Source: Emydura subglobosa (Eukaryota; Chordata; Testudines; Chelidae). From it: a stretch of DNA of 64,000 bases. Shown one piece after another: positions 44,078 through 55,369 of this stretch. Numbering within the stretch: the stretch's first letter is position 1; each line of letters begins with the position of its first letter. Both the position numbers and the translations under genes were made by a program. The stretch covers positions 75,800,095 through 75,864,094 of the forward strand of contig ML679956.1 of the NCBI GenBank assembly GCA_007922225.1, in the 5' to 3' direction. The notes under the pieces were generated by a model. It made no database searches. It had not been told where the DNA came from and was given only the letters and a program-made list of their open reading frames with translations.

Positions 44078-44598
44078 CAGCATTGCCAACTCATGATTTT
44101 ATCGTGAGGCCCGTGATATTTGATGGGGCTTTTTATAAGCCCCAGCTCCAGGAGTCAGGTGATACCATGAGAATCTCAACCCTCTGAAAAAATGTTAAGT
44201 TTCTAGTCCTCATGCCAGCAGAGAAAAACTTGAAAACAAACCATAACTGAAAAAACAAATGACCAAGCAACCCCCCAAACCAAAAGGCAGATCTGGGAGG
44301 CAGTATGGTCTAGTGGAAAGGGCACTGGTCTGACAGTCAAAGGGCCTGGTTTCAGTCCTGTCTCTGCCACTGGTCTGTTCCACCTCTGTGCCTCAGTTCC
44401 CCCATCTGTAATATGGGGAAACTGATATCGTCTCCTTTGTAAAGGAGATCTTTGATATCTTCTGATGAAAGGCGTTAGATAAAAAGAACCCAACATTTAT
44501 TCTTTTAAAAATTTCGTGATATTTAAGCCAGTCACATAATTTTTTGGATGGGGGACCCTTGACTCATGATATCTGAATGTTTTGGACAGGCAATACTG
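44078..44598. mobile_element. hAT-like MITE with a SINE inserted
   Basis: The left end CAGCATTGCCAACTCATGAT and the right end 'ggacaggcaatactg' are inverted. The flanking interiors also pair ('ctcatgattttatcgtgagg' against 'acccttgactcatgatatc'). It resembles a repeat common in turtle and crocodilian DNA. The flanking octamers (44070-44077 and 44599-44606) do not match, so no target duplication is claimed. Confidence 0.6.
44285..44485 (+). repeat. CORE/MIR-type tRNA SINE inside the MITE
   Basis: It has a complete order: 'ggcagtatggtctagtggaa' (head), 'cctgtctctgccactggtct', 'tgcctcagttcccccatctg' and 'tctgatgaaaggcgttagat'. Confidence 0.82.
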
Positions 44599-45084
44599 TG
44601 ATTTACGAAACATTTAAGACATGGAGCCTGATTCTTATTATTTTAATTTTGTACAGTGTCCTTTAGCTCCTTAAGGAATAAAACACACTGACAATTGCAA
44701 ATGAAGAACTCCTCCGAGCATGCTGTTCAGCTGGAGCTCCCAGCCTGCGATCGTATCGTTTTTATTTGGCATGGGCTCTGACATAGTGTTTGTTTAGAAA
44801 TAAAATCCCTGAAGATCCAGTGTGGTCTATTCATAGTCAGAACTCTAATTAGCCATTCATTTACTCTGGCAGGCTTTTGGATGGGCTTCTTCACCATATA
44901 TCATTTCCATTAGCAGGGTGCACGGGGGCAGCTGGCAGGCTCATTGGTTTCAGAGAGTGGATAATTTGAATTGGCTTCCTTGGAGTTGGCTTGGATTGGT
45001 TTTTTTTGTTTTTCCCCACTTTGTGACAGGTTGTTGAATGCATGAAGTGACATGAATCGGTTTAATTTCATTAATCCGTTAAAA
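44599..45084. other. Unassigned, apparently unique sequence
   Basis: No repeat family is recognised. Together with 45101-45345 it is one of the few repeat-poor stretches of the window. Confidence 0.45.
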
Positions 45085-45099
45085 TATATATATATATAT
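45085..45099. repeat. (TA)n microsatellite
   Basis: About seven TA units. Confidence 0.85.
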
Positions 45100-45189
45100 T
45101 TGGCATTTGTACATTATCCCTCCATGGCTTTCGACAGATTGTTGGCTCGGCACTCTCGAAGGCTTGCAAAACAGCCCAAAATTCCTCAC

Positions 45190-45216
45190 CTGGGCTGATT
45201 CCGTTTTCTAGTTCTC
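45190..45216 (-). CDS. Candidate 27-nt microexon
   Basis: On the minus strand a pyrimidine-rich acceptor (TTAATTCTTCTGCTAG) is followed after 27 bases by a strong donor CAG|GTGAGG. The length is a multiple of three. The frame giving 'ELENGISP' is open and so is the one giving 'RTRKRNQP'; the third has a TAG. A TGC sits just upstream of the acceptor AG, as in SRRM4-dependent neural microexons. A palindromic TGCATG (RBFOX-type site) lies about 50 bases upstream, near 45260-45266. The flanks are free of recognised repeats. Host gene unknown. The short length makes chance a serious alternative. Confidence 0.25.
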
Positions 45217-45345
45217 CTAGCAGAAGAATTAAGAGGCATTCACATTCCACTTCAGCTCCATGCATGGACTCCAAACGTGGGAGTTATGTGATCTTCACAG
45301 GTTCAGTTCAGGGCCAGTGTTATCGAGTGATTTCATCCAGTTGTG

Positions 45346-45460
45346 CACGAGTGCCTAGGATTCCCAGTCACGCTTTAGGGTTCCGTTGTGCTAGGTACTG
45401 TACAAACCCAGAAGAAGAAGAGGGTTCCTTCCCCTAAGGGTTTACAATCTAAGTCAATAG
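45346..45460 (-). repeat. L2/SINE-type 3' tail
   Basis: 'ttgtgctaggtactgtacaa' and 'ctaagggtttacaatctaag' are the inverted tail repeat. Confidence 0.65.
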
Positions 45461-45501
45461 TCTGTGTCAGTCTCCTGTTTCGTTATTTCTTCACTCCTGG
45501 T

Positions 45502-45832
45502 AGCATGTACAGTACGGCCGCTACACGTGTAGCTACACACAGCAGTGCAAGGTGGGCTGCATCCACATTTGTCGCTGTGCTGTGTAGCAACACATTCTGG
45601 CAGTGGGGAGGCAGCAGGATACTACACCACTAAGAATTGTGTAGACATGGAAGGCACTGCTTGGGCAGGTAGAGAGCCGTGTAGGCTACATGCCCTTGGC
45701 TTCTGGCATGTAGAGCGCGCTACTCTAGCCCACCTACCGACGCCGTGCTTCACTATCTACGCTGCTGTTTATACTCGTGCTAGCTGGGCGTGCAGTATCT
45801 GTACTCTACACACCACCACAAATGTAGACGTC
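45502..45832. mobile_element. Candidate MITE with TACACGTGTAGC/GTGTAGAC motifs
   Basis: Dense 'gctacacgtgtagctacaca' and 'ctacacaccaccacaaatgt' wording. The ends are related to 5214-5508. The inverted pairing is imperfect and no target duplication was resolved. Frames across it are not genes. Confidence 0.4.
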
Positions 45833-45879
45833 CCTTTCGTTACCCTCTTCTTTCCCCCACTGTGTCCTTCCTATCTGCC

Positions 45880-46090
45880 AAGCACACTTATTATTAATTA
45901 TTTGTATTCTAATAGAGCCTCGAGGCCCCAATGGAGATCAGTACCCTATAGTGCTAGGCGCTGTACAAACACATAATGAGAGACTATCCCTGCTCTAAAG
46001 AGCTTCCCTACAGTCTAAATGAGCAATACAGACAAAGGGTGGGAGAAGGGAAGGATTATTAGCCCTATTTTACCAGTGGGAGACTATGAC
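45880..46090 (-). repeat. L2/SINE-type tail with SINE-like continuation
   Basis: 'agtgctaggcgctgtacaaa' and 'taaagagcttccctacagtc' are the inverted tail. 'attagccctattttaccagt' suggests the start of an inverted SINE. Confidence 0.6.
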
Positions 46091-47915
46091 CTAGGTGTGG
46101 CCAGAAGGATACATGTCTAGAAAAGACGGACAGGGTCTCCTACAATGCAATGTGAAAGGAATTCATAAAGCAGCTCAGATTAGTGCGGCGCTAGGATCCA
46201 TGGGATATGGCCACAGAAGATCTAGCACCTCCCACGAGTGAGTGCAGCACTAGTGTGGATGCAGCAATTGGTGCAGGGCTTGGTAGTCTGTGCGCTCCTC
46301 CCGGGCTAGGCCAAACTACATGGCCACCCCCAAGGGCCCGCGTTAACTCTCTGGAGCAGACATGAGCAGAGAGTGGGTGACTTAGGTGCAGCTGCTCAGA
46401 GGGTATGCCGTTACTCCGCTTGAGGAAAGAGGGTCAGAATCTAGCACAGCGTGAATAAGATAATCCTTCCACATCACTTCTCAAGTTTTTGCTTTGTCCC
46501 ACTGATCTTATCAGGGTTTGAGTGTAAGAAGGATGTTTATCAAATTCAGCCACTTTTTCTTCAAGAGCATTATTGCAATAAAAGCCCATTCTCACCTAGA
46601 GAATTTCCTCCCTTGCTATGTCAAATGCACTTGAGCATGCTCCAGCGCTGAATGCTGCCACCGGTCTAAGTGTTTGTTTGACTCAAGAAATGTCAAGAGA
46701 GGGAACTTTTGTTTGGGAGGCTGGAAGAAACTGTTGGTTTCAAGCCCACTGCAGGTCTTGTTCATAGCCCGTTGACTTGAGCGGGTTTGGATCAGGCCCT
46801 GTGAACAGAAAAATGCAAGATCATGGAAGCGGGCAATCATGGAATAACTTGCCCATAGGGGAAGTGTCTTCCTGACCTCCAGCAGGTAGTGGCTGTCTTA
46901 TGCCCTGAAGCATGAAAGCTTATAACCCATTTAAAAAATATTCCTATCTATTGTAACTGTGGATGAGATCATTAGCCACATTCACACCTCATCCTCTGTT
47001 TGAATCCTGCTAGACTCTTTCCTTCAATGATACCTTGTGGCAATTAGCCACAGGCTGATTATGTAGCTAATTAAAATGTTTTTATTTGGTTTAAACTCAC
47101 TTTTCCACTACTTTTAGCACACATGTGTTTAACCTGACCTGACACAGTCTCTACCAGCTTTGTTCTAACCAATATTTATTTATATCTTTGTAATTTGGGG
47201 ACTTTGATACCAATGAAGGATGTTGCCTTGACAGCAATGGAAAGTGAAGCCACAGAGCATTCACAGAATGAACAGTGGCGATGCAAGCTTCCTTCTCAAC
47301 TGTCCTTGCCAATGTGTTTCAGATCTGATCACCTCTAGTGGATAGGATGGTAGCTAAATATCTGGGGCCCATTCAATTCTTGTCTTCTCCACTGAGACTG
47401 CCAAGAAAGAGACTTCATAGAATCATCTATGTCCATCAAACACAAGTCAAGGCCACCAAAGAGCCATCAGATAATAGTGATTTTTGATGGCCACCAATGA
47501 AAGAAAAAGTCAGAGCTCTTCTGCTGACTCACCCTGGCAGCCAGATGAGGTGGGCCCTGTTAATTCCAATACACGGCGATAAAAGGATCTGACTGTCTCA
47601 CTAAGACAGAGGGAATGAGGAACAAGGAGAAAGGTGTCCTGCAGGCAACAACCCTAGAACCAGCCAAGCTCAGAAGCAAACTGAGACTGAGCTGTTATTA
47701 TTGAGAACTAAACCTAGGAAGGGAGGAAATTTGGACCAAATGCCTTGTCTATGTGTGAGTGTCCTGTGATAGGAGCAGAGTGGGAATTCTATCTGCTTAC
47801 ACTCCCTCTCTTCTCTGGTTTTTATGCCACCCTCATCACCATGGTATCTGAGAACCTTCCAGTCATGCTTTAAGCATCCTGATGAACATCTGGCACATGG
47901 GGCTTGTCCTCTCAC
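46091..47915. other. Unassigned sequence
   Basis: No recognised repeat or exon in about 1.8 kb. Confidence 0.5.
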
Positions 47916-48250
47916 TTATCCTCTCCCCAGTGCTTGCAGTGCAGTGTTTTGGTAGGGTTTTGTTTTTGTGACATGTTCACGCTGCTCTGCTTCTTCCATT
48001 AGAGAAAGCTTCTTGCACTTGGAGTGGAGGGTGGTGAGATTTGTGATAGCCCTTAGTTCCTGGGGGAGTTTGTTCCACTGTCTCAGGCTGGCCTCTGGGA
48101 AAATTCTGTCTCCCGCACAGACAAGCTTTACCCTTATTGTAGAGAGCTCCATTATGTCTGTGGAGCAGCGTTCTTGATCACGGTCTTCATCTCACACCTT
48201 TAGGCTCTTTCAGATACTCTGGGCCCAGGCCATTAAATGCTTTAGAGATA
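47916..48250 (-). repeat. L2-like LINE, reverse transcriptase C-terminal fragment
   Basis: The minus-strand frame at 47916-48152 reads 'VCAGDRIFPEASLRQWNKLP' then 'QELRAITNLTTLHSKCKKL'. This is the terminal block of an L2-like reverse transcriptase, comparable to 915-1108 and 29970-30180. The upstream boundary is approximate. Confidence 0.65.
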
Positions 48251-48822
48251 AGGACTGAGGTCTCCCCACATGGCTCTTTAGATACAAATTAACCTGTCCT
48301 ATTTTCCCAGGACACCAAACTGTCTGTGTTTGGAAGGGAACTGGAAGGCATTTGCAACCCTGAGAAAGGAGATGGCCCAGGCAAAACTATAGCAAAGAAG
48401 ATGCAAGTCTCCAGTTACAACAGGCAGGTGTGAAAGGAGTTGCAAGGAGTTTTGCATGTTACAAATAATTGGAATCAAAGGGGAATATGTTGGCAACACA
48501 AGACATGTCAGCGAGTGGCAATTACTGCTGAAGCGCAGAGCAAAGCCTCACTGACCACCAAAGGCGTCAGTTTCACTGGGAACCGGCCTCGCCAGGTCTC
48601 ATTCAGCGCCTGCCTTGGGGCGCCTGCAGCTGGCTGACAAAATGCCCGATAATTTTTGTCGTAAGACAGGTCTCTTTCCCCACAACACACACATCATCTG
48701 AGCTTTTGATTTCACAGGGGTCCACTGGAATGAGCCAGGGCTGGCTCCAGAGATCTCTATGAAGTCACTCATGTAGGGCCTTCTCTGGCTTCCATCTGAT
48801 TCACCGAGGCTGTATGGAGCAG
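48251..48822. other. Unassigned sequence
   Basis: Nothing is recognised here. Confidence 0.5.
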
Positions 48823-48887
48823 CTGTGTTAGAGTGTGGAGTGTGGTTAGAACGAGATCTGTGTTAGAGTGTGGAGTGTGGTTAGAAC
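48823..48887 (+). repeat. 35-bp tandem duplication
   Basis: 'ctgtgttagagtgtggagtg' starts at 48823 and again at 48858. The second copy is complete for 30 bases and nearly identical, implying a recent local duplication. Confidence 0.85.
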
Positions 48888-50584
48888 TGGTTTTGTAAGG
48901 TGGGGCTCTGGACTGCAGAGGGCAGATCAGACAGCGGCTGGCTAAACTTGCAGGAAGCTCTGTTTTCTGTGTTACTGTAGTTAAGGTTGCCTGACAGTTC
49001 CAATTATAAGACCTTATTTCCAGTTGCTTTAACTCTGCCAAACTTTTACCACTGACGCTGAATTTTTTGCGACCCAGTGTCTGCTCAGGTTGATTGGTTT
49101 TCTTTCTTTGTGTGTGTGTGTGTGTGTGTGTGTGTATAAGTTTAAACTAAAATGGATTAGTTGTTTCCAAGAATAAGTTTAGGGAGATATATGTGATTTT
49201 TGCTCATGTTAAAAAATAAATCTCCCTGCCATTTTGTTGAGAAGCTCTAGGAACCACATGCTTTGGAGCAAGGACTTGAAATTTGGCCCCCTCATATCAG
49301 GGATGTGCCTTTTGCTGTTCCCAAGATAAGCCACTCAAATTAGGCCAAGTTATAAGCCTTTGAAAAATCTCAGTTTGCACAGAGCCCAGTAGAGAGTAGT
49401 TAGTAGTTAGTAGTTAGCTCAATTCCCTGAAGATTCTGTCTGCACTGAACATGCTCCATCTTCTCTTAGCCATTGTAGGGTGAGACTCACCTCACATCTT
49501 ACTTTTGATGAGCCTTAATTCGTTCTTATTTTGTATATGTGGAGCTATGCGAATAGTACCTGTTCAGACTAAAGGAGAACTTCCGTTTGGTGGCTAAAAT
49601 ATATTGTATGGCATAAAAGAACTAGGATCAGAGCCAGAAATCAGCTTCTTTTTTCAATAGTGACTTCCAGCTGTCCTGAGATTCTGGGTTCTCATGAGAC
49701 TTGGCTGGCCATGTGTCCTAATTAAAGTCCAAGTTCAGACTCAAAGACTGTGTGCCGAGATTTGTATGTCACCTCCCTCCATATTGCTCTGCGTGTCCTC
49801 ATGCTCCAGAATTCCCAGAGATTGAAGGACAGGGAAGCATCACTCAATCCTGCCACCCTTGGTGTTGCATTGGGTCAGTCATTATCTACAGGAAGGCGAT
49901 GAATGTAAACCAACAAAGGGCGACGTCTCTGCCTCGACTAGACTGTAATTTTATCTCTTCCTGAACTAAGGCCCCTGCCAGCTAGATAAAATATTCCCTC
50001 CTAGCTCCAGGCAGCAAAGGCAGATTCCGCAGTTCAACCATGTGCAGCCCAGAGACAATGGGCCACATTGGTAGGTTGAAACAAACTGATTATTCACTTG
50101 AGCCATTTGGAGAACTTCTAGTCCAGACCTAATGGTAAAGGGTAGATTCCCTTTTACTGCTCCTCACAAGAGCTTAATAACAGGTTTAGGGATATTAATT
50201 GCTGTAATTAGACCTGGCTAAACCTGTCTGCCTGCGAGCTGGAGAGTGGTGGGTCCTGCGTCTTTAAGATTTGTCTGATCTCAGGCCTCAAAATGGGATC
50301 CCCACATGCAAGGCTCATCCCATTTAAGACATAATTAAAAGGCTGTTGAGAGGCTCCCGGCAGCCTTGTGAGCAAAGAGCACTCCGATCTTTAATGGGTT
50401 GTCTGGAAAGCCGTAAGAAATGCATTCACTTCACCCCAGAGAAAAAATAAAGATGTCTCTAACAATGACGTTTTAGTAACAGCTGGGTTGTTGCACGGGT
50501 AGCCTCTGCCGCGACTGGAAGGACAGTCTTGTGCTTGTCATGCTTCGACTTATGCAAGGCGTTGAGCAAGGTGTCACATGACCT
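48888..50584. other. Unassigned; (TG)13 microsatellite at 49109-49134
   Basis: A TG tract of about 13 units lies at 49109-49134, and a short TAGTTAG repeat lies near 49395-49420. The rest, including a repeat-poor 50160-50480 stretch, is not recognised. Confidence 0.5.
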
Positions 50585-50689
50585 TTTGACTAAGAAACTA
50601 GAAGGATACAAAATCAGCACTGGCTAACTGAGACATCTCAAAATGCAGCTGTAAATGGGGAATCATCGGTGAGCAAGTGTCTTTCCAGT
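50585..50689 (+). mobile_element. CR1 LINE (left part of an interrupted copy)
   Basis: 'tggctaactgagacatctca' and 'gtaaatggggaatcatcggt' are reverse-transcriptase-region CR1 sequence. It breaks at 'ccagtggggg', immediately before a GC-rich insertion, and continues at about 51158. Confidence 0.75.
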
Positions 50690-51157
50690 GGGGGACCAGA
50701 CGCAGGCCTGCTGACAGCAATTCCAGACCCCATGGCAGGACAGTCAGTGGCTCCCAACCCCCTAGAAAGGGAGGGCTGAGGTTCACAACCATGGGCAGGG
50801 GGTGAAGCCTCTCCAGTCCTGCTCGGCCTGCTCGCCACCGCACCCCTCCCTCCTGCTCGGTCCCCCTCCTCTCTTCCACACCCCTCTTCCTCCAGATGGT
50901 GAACGATGGTGGGCGGGGAGGCTGAGCAGGGAGGGGGGAGGAGGGACGTGGCAAGCAGTGGCGAGGGGTGAGCAGGGGAGGAAAGGAGGGACTCATGTGG
51001 CAAGCTATGGCAGAGGGGGGGCTGAGCGGGGAGGAGGGATGTAGTGGTGGGGAGGCCAAGCAGGGAAAGTGGGGNNNNNNNNNNAAAATCGCCAGGCCCC
51101 TGGGCAATTGCCCCCTTAACCCCACCCCCACACTCCCCATTGGCGGGCTTGGTTCTT
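50690..51157. repeat. GC-rich insertion with degenerate G-rich tandem repeat and assembly gap
   Basis: About 50917-51074 is a purine-rich tandem block with recurring 'gaggagggacgtggcaagca' and 'ggggctgagcggggaggagg' units of roughly 50-60 bp. It runs directly into ten N at 51075-51084. Many GGG/GGGG runs could form G-quadruplexes. The insertion splits a CR1. Translated frames on both strands here are spurious. Confidence 0.6.
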
Positions 51158-52145
51158 GGGTTGGTTCTTGGCCCTACACTATTTAACATTTTTATCAATG
51201 ATCTGGAAGGAAACATAAAGGCCCTTCCAACTCTATGATTCTATAAAAACATCACGGCTAGAATTTGCCGAAGACATAAAGATCGGGGGAGTGGTACACG
51301 ATGAATAGGACAGGTCATTGAGACAGAGTGATCTGGATCGTGTGGCAAACTAGTCTGAAGTGACCAACGTGCGTTTTAATCTGATCAGATGTAAACGTAT
51401 GCATCTAGGAACAAAGAATATCGGCCATACGTACAGGATGGGAGACTCTACCCTGGGAAGTCGTCACTCTGAAAAGGACTTCAAAGTCATGGACAATCAG
51501 CTGAACATGAGCTCCCAGTGCGATGCTATGGCCGAAAGGGCTAAGGCAATCCTTGGATGTATAAACAGGGATGTATCGAGTAAGAATAAGGAGGTTACGC
51601 TAATTCTGTGTTTGGCACTCGTGCAACTGCTGCTGGAATTCCATGTCCAGTTCTGGTTCACAATTCAACAGTGGTATCGATACGAGAGCGAGAATTCAGA
51701 GAGGAGTCATGTGGATGACAGGAAGATTGGAAAGCATGCCTTCTAGTGAGAGACTCCAGGAACTTAACAAAGAGCTAGTTAGGGGGTGACTTGATCACAG
51801 TCTAGAAGTTCCTACACGGGGAACAAAACTTTGCTAATGGGCTCTTCAGTCTAGCAGAGAAAAGGTCTAACACGATCCAATGGCTGCAAGTTGAATCTAG
51901 GCGAATTCAGACTAGAAATAAAGCACAAATTGTTAACAGTGAGAGTAATTAACCACCGGAAGAATTTACCAAGGATTGTGGTGGATTCTCCATCACTAGT
52001 AATTCGTAGATGAAGAATGGATTTTTTTTTTCTAAATGATATGCTCTAGTTCAAACAGGAATTAATTCAGGAAGTCCTACGGCTTGTGTCATACAGGAGG
52101 TCAGACTAGATGATCACAATAATCCCTTTTGATTTAATAAACTCT
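51158..52145 (+). mobile_element. CR1 LINE (right part): reverse transcriptase C-terminus and 3' UTR
   Basis: It starts in 'ttcttggccctacactattt' (palm) and 'FINDLEGNIKA'. It continues with 'MHLGTKNIGHTYRMGDSTLG', 'NQLNMSSQCDAMAERAKAIL' and a CR1 3' UTR ('caggaggtcagactagatga'). The FADD box is replaced by sequence reading 'FAEDIK'-like. A 17-bp 'aactctatgattctataaaa' stretch at about 51229-51248 resembles CR1 terminal octamers and may be a tiny nested tail. Confidence 0.9.
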
Positions 52146-52149
52146 TACT

Positions 52150-52475
52150 CTATTAAGGCATTGAACTGGCGCTCTGGAGAGCTGGATTCCATTCCTGCCT
52201 GTGACACAGGTTTCCTCTGTGACCTTGGGAAATCACTTAATCTCTCTGTGATTTAGTTCCCCATGTGTGAAATGGGGATAATTATATCTCCTTTGTCTCT
52301 GCTTTTTTGTGTGTCTTGTCTAGTAGATTTTAAGATCTGTAGCCAAGAACTGGCTCTTACATTGTGTGTGTATAGTGCCTAACATAACAGGGCCCTGGTC
52401 ATGGGACCAGATCTATGACTAGCACTCCCAGGCACTATGGTAATACAAATAAATAACCATAATAATTAATAATGA
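52150..52475 (+). repeat. CORE/MIR-type SINE plus L2/SINE-type tail
   Basis: 52150-52320 has 'aggcattgaactggcgctct', 'ttgggaaatcacttaatctc' and 'gtgtgaaatggggataatta'. 52330-52475 is the tail repeat ('tatagtgcctaacataacag'). Confidence 0.75.
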
Positions 52476-52679
52476 TCTCGGTTGGGCCCTCGAGGTGCCA
52501 TAATAACACAAAAAATAGCATTGTTATTAATATTTTTCATGGGCACCAATGAAAAGGTGGTTTTTAATTAAGTCTATACAAATACAACATAACAAAGATG
52601 GGCAGACATCCCAATACTCAGGGTCTATGGTAATCACTATTTCTGCAATACACCTATAGCCAAGGTCACAGCATTAAAG

Positions 52680-53130
52680 CTAGTAGAGAGTTCTTTGACA
52701 AAATGTTTTTTTCACCAAAAAATACTGATTCATTGAAACCAAAAGTGTCCGTGAAACAGTATGGGGTTTGACAAAACAGCTGACTTGAAAAATGTTTTGA
52801 GATTGTCACACTGGAAGATTTCAGTTTTTTGAGTTGAAACAACTTTTTGTTTTGATATTTTACTAAATTTACATTAAAGAAGGATAAAAGGGGAAAAAAT
52901 GGAAAATGGTCAACATAAAAAATGTTTCAGAATGATTGAAATGAAATGTTTCGATTGACTCAATTTGATTTTTTTTTTCCCAGATTTTTGATTTGTGAAA
53001 GTTTTTGAGATTTCAACTATGCGTCCCAGCCGAAGGACGGAAAATTTTCATCATGTTGAACATTTTCATGGGACGGGAAAACCATGGGAAAACCATTTTG
53101 GAAAACCAAGTCTCAATTTCAATGGAAGTA
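52680..53130. repeat. AT-rich foldback-type repeat
   Basis: Repeated 'gaaaaatgttttgag', 'ttttgagttgaaacaac' and 'gaacattttcatggga' wording matches the foldback family at 802-889 and 29455-29960. It is heavily decayed and the arms were not resolved. It includes a T-run of ten near 52970. Confidence 0.4.
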
Positions 53131-53464
53131 TCACTTTTCTGGCTGCTTCTAGGAATATCATAGTAAACGTGGGAAGCATCAATGCCAAAGAAAATGGTCA
53201 AGACTACGTCACACTGCAGTTATTCAGAATTAGACAGGACAAAACACTTGAGGCAGTGCAATAAAGATCAGTCCAACATATGGCAGAGGAATGGATTAGA
53301 TGACCTAGCTGGTTTTAACCAAATATCTATGATCCGTACCAAGTGGAAAAGTCGACCTCCCCATCAGTCAAGCAATTTGCTGTCACTAGTTTGCATGGAA
53401 CACAGGCCTCCCTATTTCTGAAGCCGAGGGAGCTGAAGTAAACAGAAACACTTCTTTTCTTTCC
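53131..53464. other. Unassigned sequence
   Basis: Not recognised with confidence. Confidence 0.4.
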
Positions 53465-55369
53465 GTAGATTCATAGATTCCCAGGCTTGTGATCATCTAG
53501 TCTGACCTCCTGTATAACACAGCCATAGAATGTCCCCAAAATAATTCTTAGAATATATCCTTTAGAGAAACATCCAATCTTGATTTAAAAATTGCCAGTG
53601 ATGGAGAATCCATCATGACCATTAGTAAATTGTTCCGATGGTTGATTACCCTCATTGTTAAAAAATGTACACCTTATTTCAGTCTGAATTTGTCTAGCTT
53701 CCACTTCCAGCCATTGGATCATGTTAGACCTTTCTCTGCTAGGCTGAAGAGCCCATTATTAAACATTTGTTCCTCATGTCAGTACTTACAGTCTGTGATC
53801 AAGTCACACCTTAACCTTATGTTTGTTAAGCTAAATAGCTTGAGCTCCTTGAGTCTATCACTGTAAAGCATATTTTCTAATCCTTTAATCATTCTTGTGT
53901 CTCTTCTTTGAACCCCCTTCAATTTATCAAGATCCTTTGTGAATTGTGGATACCAGAAATGGACACAGTATTCCAGTAGTGATCACACCAGTGCCAAATA
54001 CAGAGGTAAAATAACCTCTCTATTGCTACTCAGAATTCCCCTGTTTATGCATCCAAAGATGCATTATGCCCTTTTTGGCCACAGAATTGCACTGGGAACT
54101 CATGTTCAGCTGATTATCCACCATGACCCTCAAATCCTTTTAAGAGTCACTGCTTCCCAGGACAAAGGCCCTCATCCTCTAAGTATAGCCTATATTTATT
54201 CTTCCTCGATGTATAAATTTACATTATTTTGAGAGGATGTATTTTCCATAAACATGGTGAGAGGCATTAATTACATTAACTTCCTTTAATTCTTTATTAC
54301 TTGAGTCCCATATCAGCCACTCCATTACTTTGCCCAGGGTCAATATCAAACAGACAAGCCTATAATTACCTGCATCGTCCTATTTACTCTCTTTAAATAT
54401 TGGCACAACATTAGCTTTCTTCTAGTCTTCAGGAACTTCCCCATTGTTATGGAAAGAGTGTTATCATCATATGATATGATGATTTAATCTGTGTTTTCGC
54501 CAGACATAGAAGTATTTATTGCATTCCTCTGCTTTTTTGTGGTATTATTGATAATTCTACCATTTCCATCTAAAAATCATAGAATTATAGAATAACAGAA
54601 ATGTAGAGACCAATGTAATGGACCGATAGCATTGTTAGAATTCTTTTGTTCCTAATATACTTTAAAAACTCCTTCTTAACTCTGTTGGCCAGAGATTTCT
54701 CCTCTGTTCCTTTGCTTCCCTTATCAATCTTCTATGATTCTTAGCTTTTGATTTATATTCATTACTATCAACTTCCCTTTTCTTCCATTTAATATAGATA
54801 TATATTTTTATTGATGCCTTCACTTCCCCTCTAAACCAGGTTGGTTTTTTAACCAGCTCAGCCTTCTGCCTCAATTGTGGGATTGTGGATTTTTGGGCAT
54901 CTAGTAAGGGTGTTCTTAAATCATTCCCAATTATCATTTACATTTTTCTGAATAAATTCTTCTTCCCAATTGATTTGGCTCATAATTGTTTTCAGTTTTG
55001 TGAAATTGGCCCTATTAAAGCACCAAATATATATATCACTGGTCTGGATTTTATTCTGTTTGCACATTATAAATGTGATCAAGTCATGTTCATTCATATC
55101 TAAGCTACCATTCATTTTTATTTCTGTGATCAGTTCCTTTTTAATCTGTCAAGAGGAGGCCCAATATAGAATTCCCCGTCATTGGGTGAAACACTTTTTG
55201 AGTTAGGGAATTGTCATCTACAATATTTAGAAATTCCAAGGATGTTATAGTACTGGCAGTTGGAGACCTCCAGCATATGTCACTCAAGTTGATGTCCCTC
55301 TTTATCATGCAGACTTTTCCCCTATAGCTTATAGGTAGGTGCATAAGGAAGTGGTCATCCTGTTCCCAC
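53465..55369 (-). mobile_element. CR1 LINE with endonuclease-linker-RT remnants and 3' end, minus strand, internally deleted
   Basis: The inverted 3' UTR starts at 'tagattcatagattcccagg'. The minus-strand order upstream is: C-terminal 'NQLNMSSQC' region (about 54190-53650); reverse-transcriptase fingers (about 54450-54260); linker with 'LVKKPTWFRGEVKASIK' and 'NHRRLIREAKEQRRN' (54662-54937); endonuclease C-terminal part with 'NSILGLLLTD' (about 55141-55200) and 'YRGKVCMIKRDINLSD' further upstream. The palm between fingers and C-terminus is missing, so there is an internal deletion near 54240. A small ATCATAGAATTATAGAAT motif near 54587 suggests a tiny second CR1 tail. Confidence 0.85.

Noticed and set aside
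50598..51216. 180- and 192-codon minus frames
   Set aside because: They read through ten N and a purine-rich tandem repeat; proline/serine-rich low complexity.
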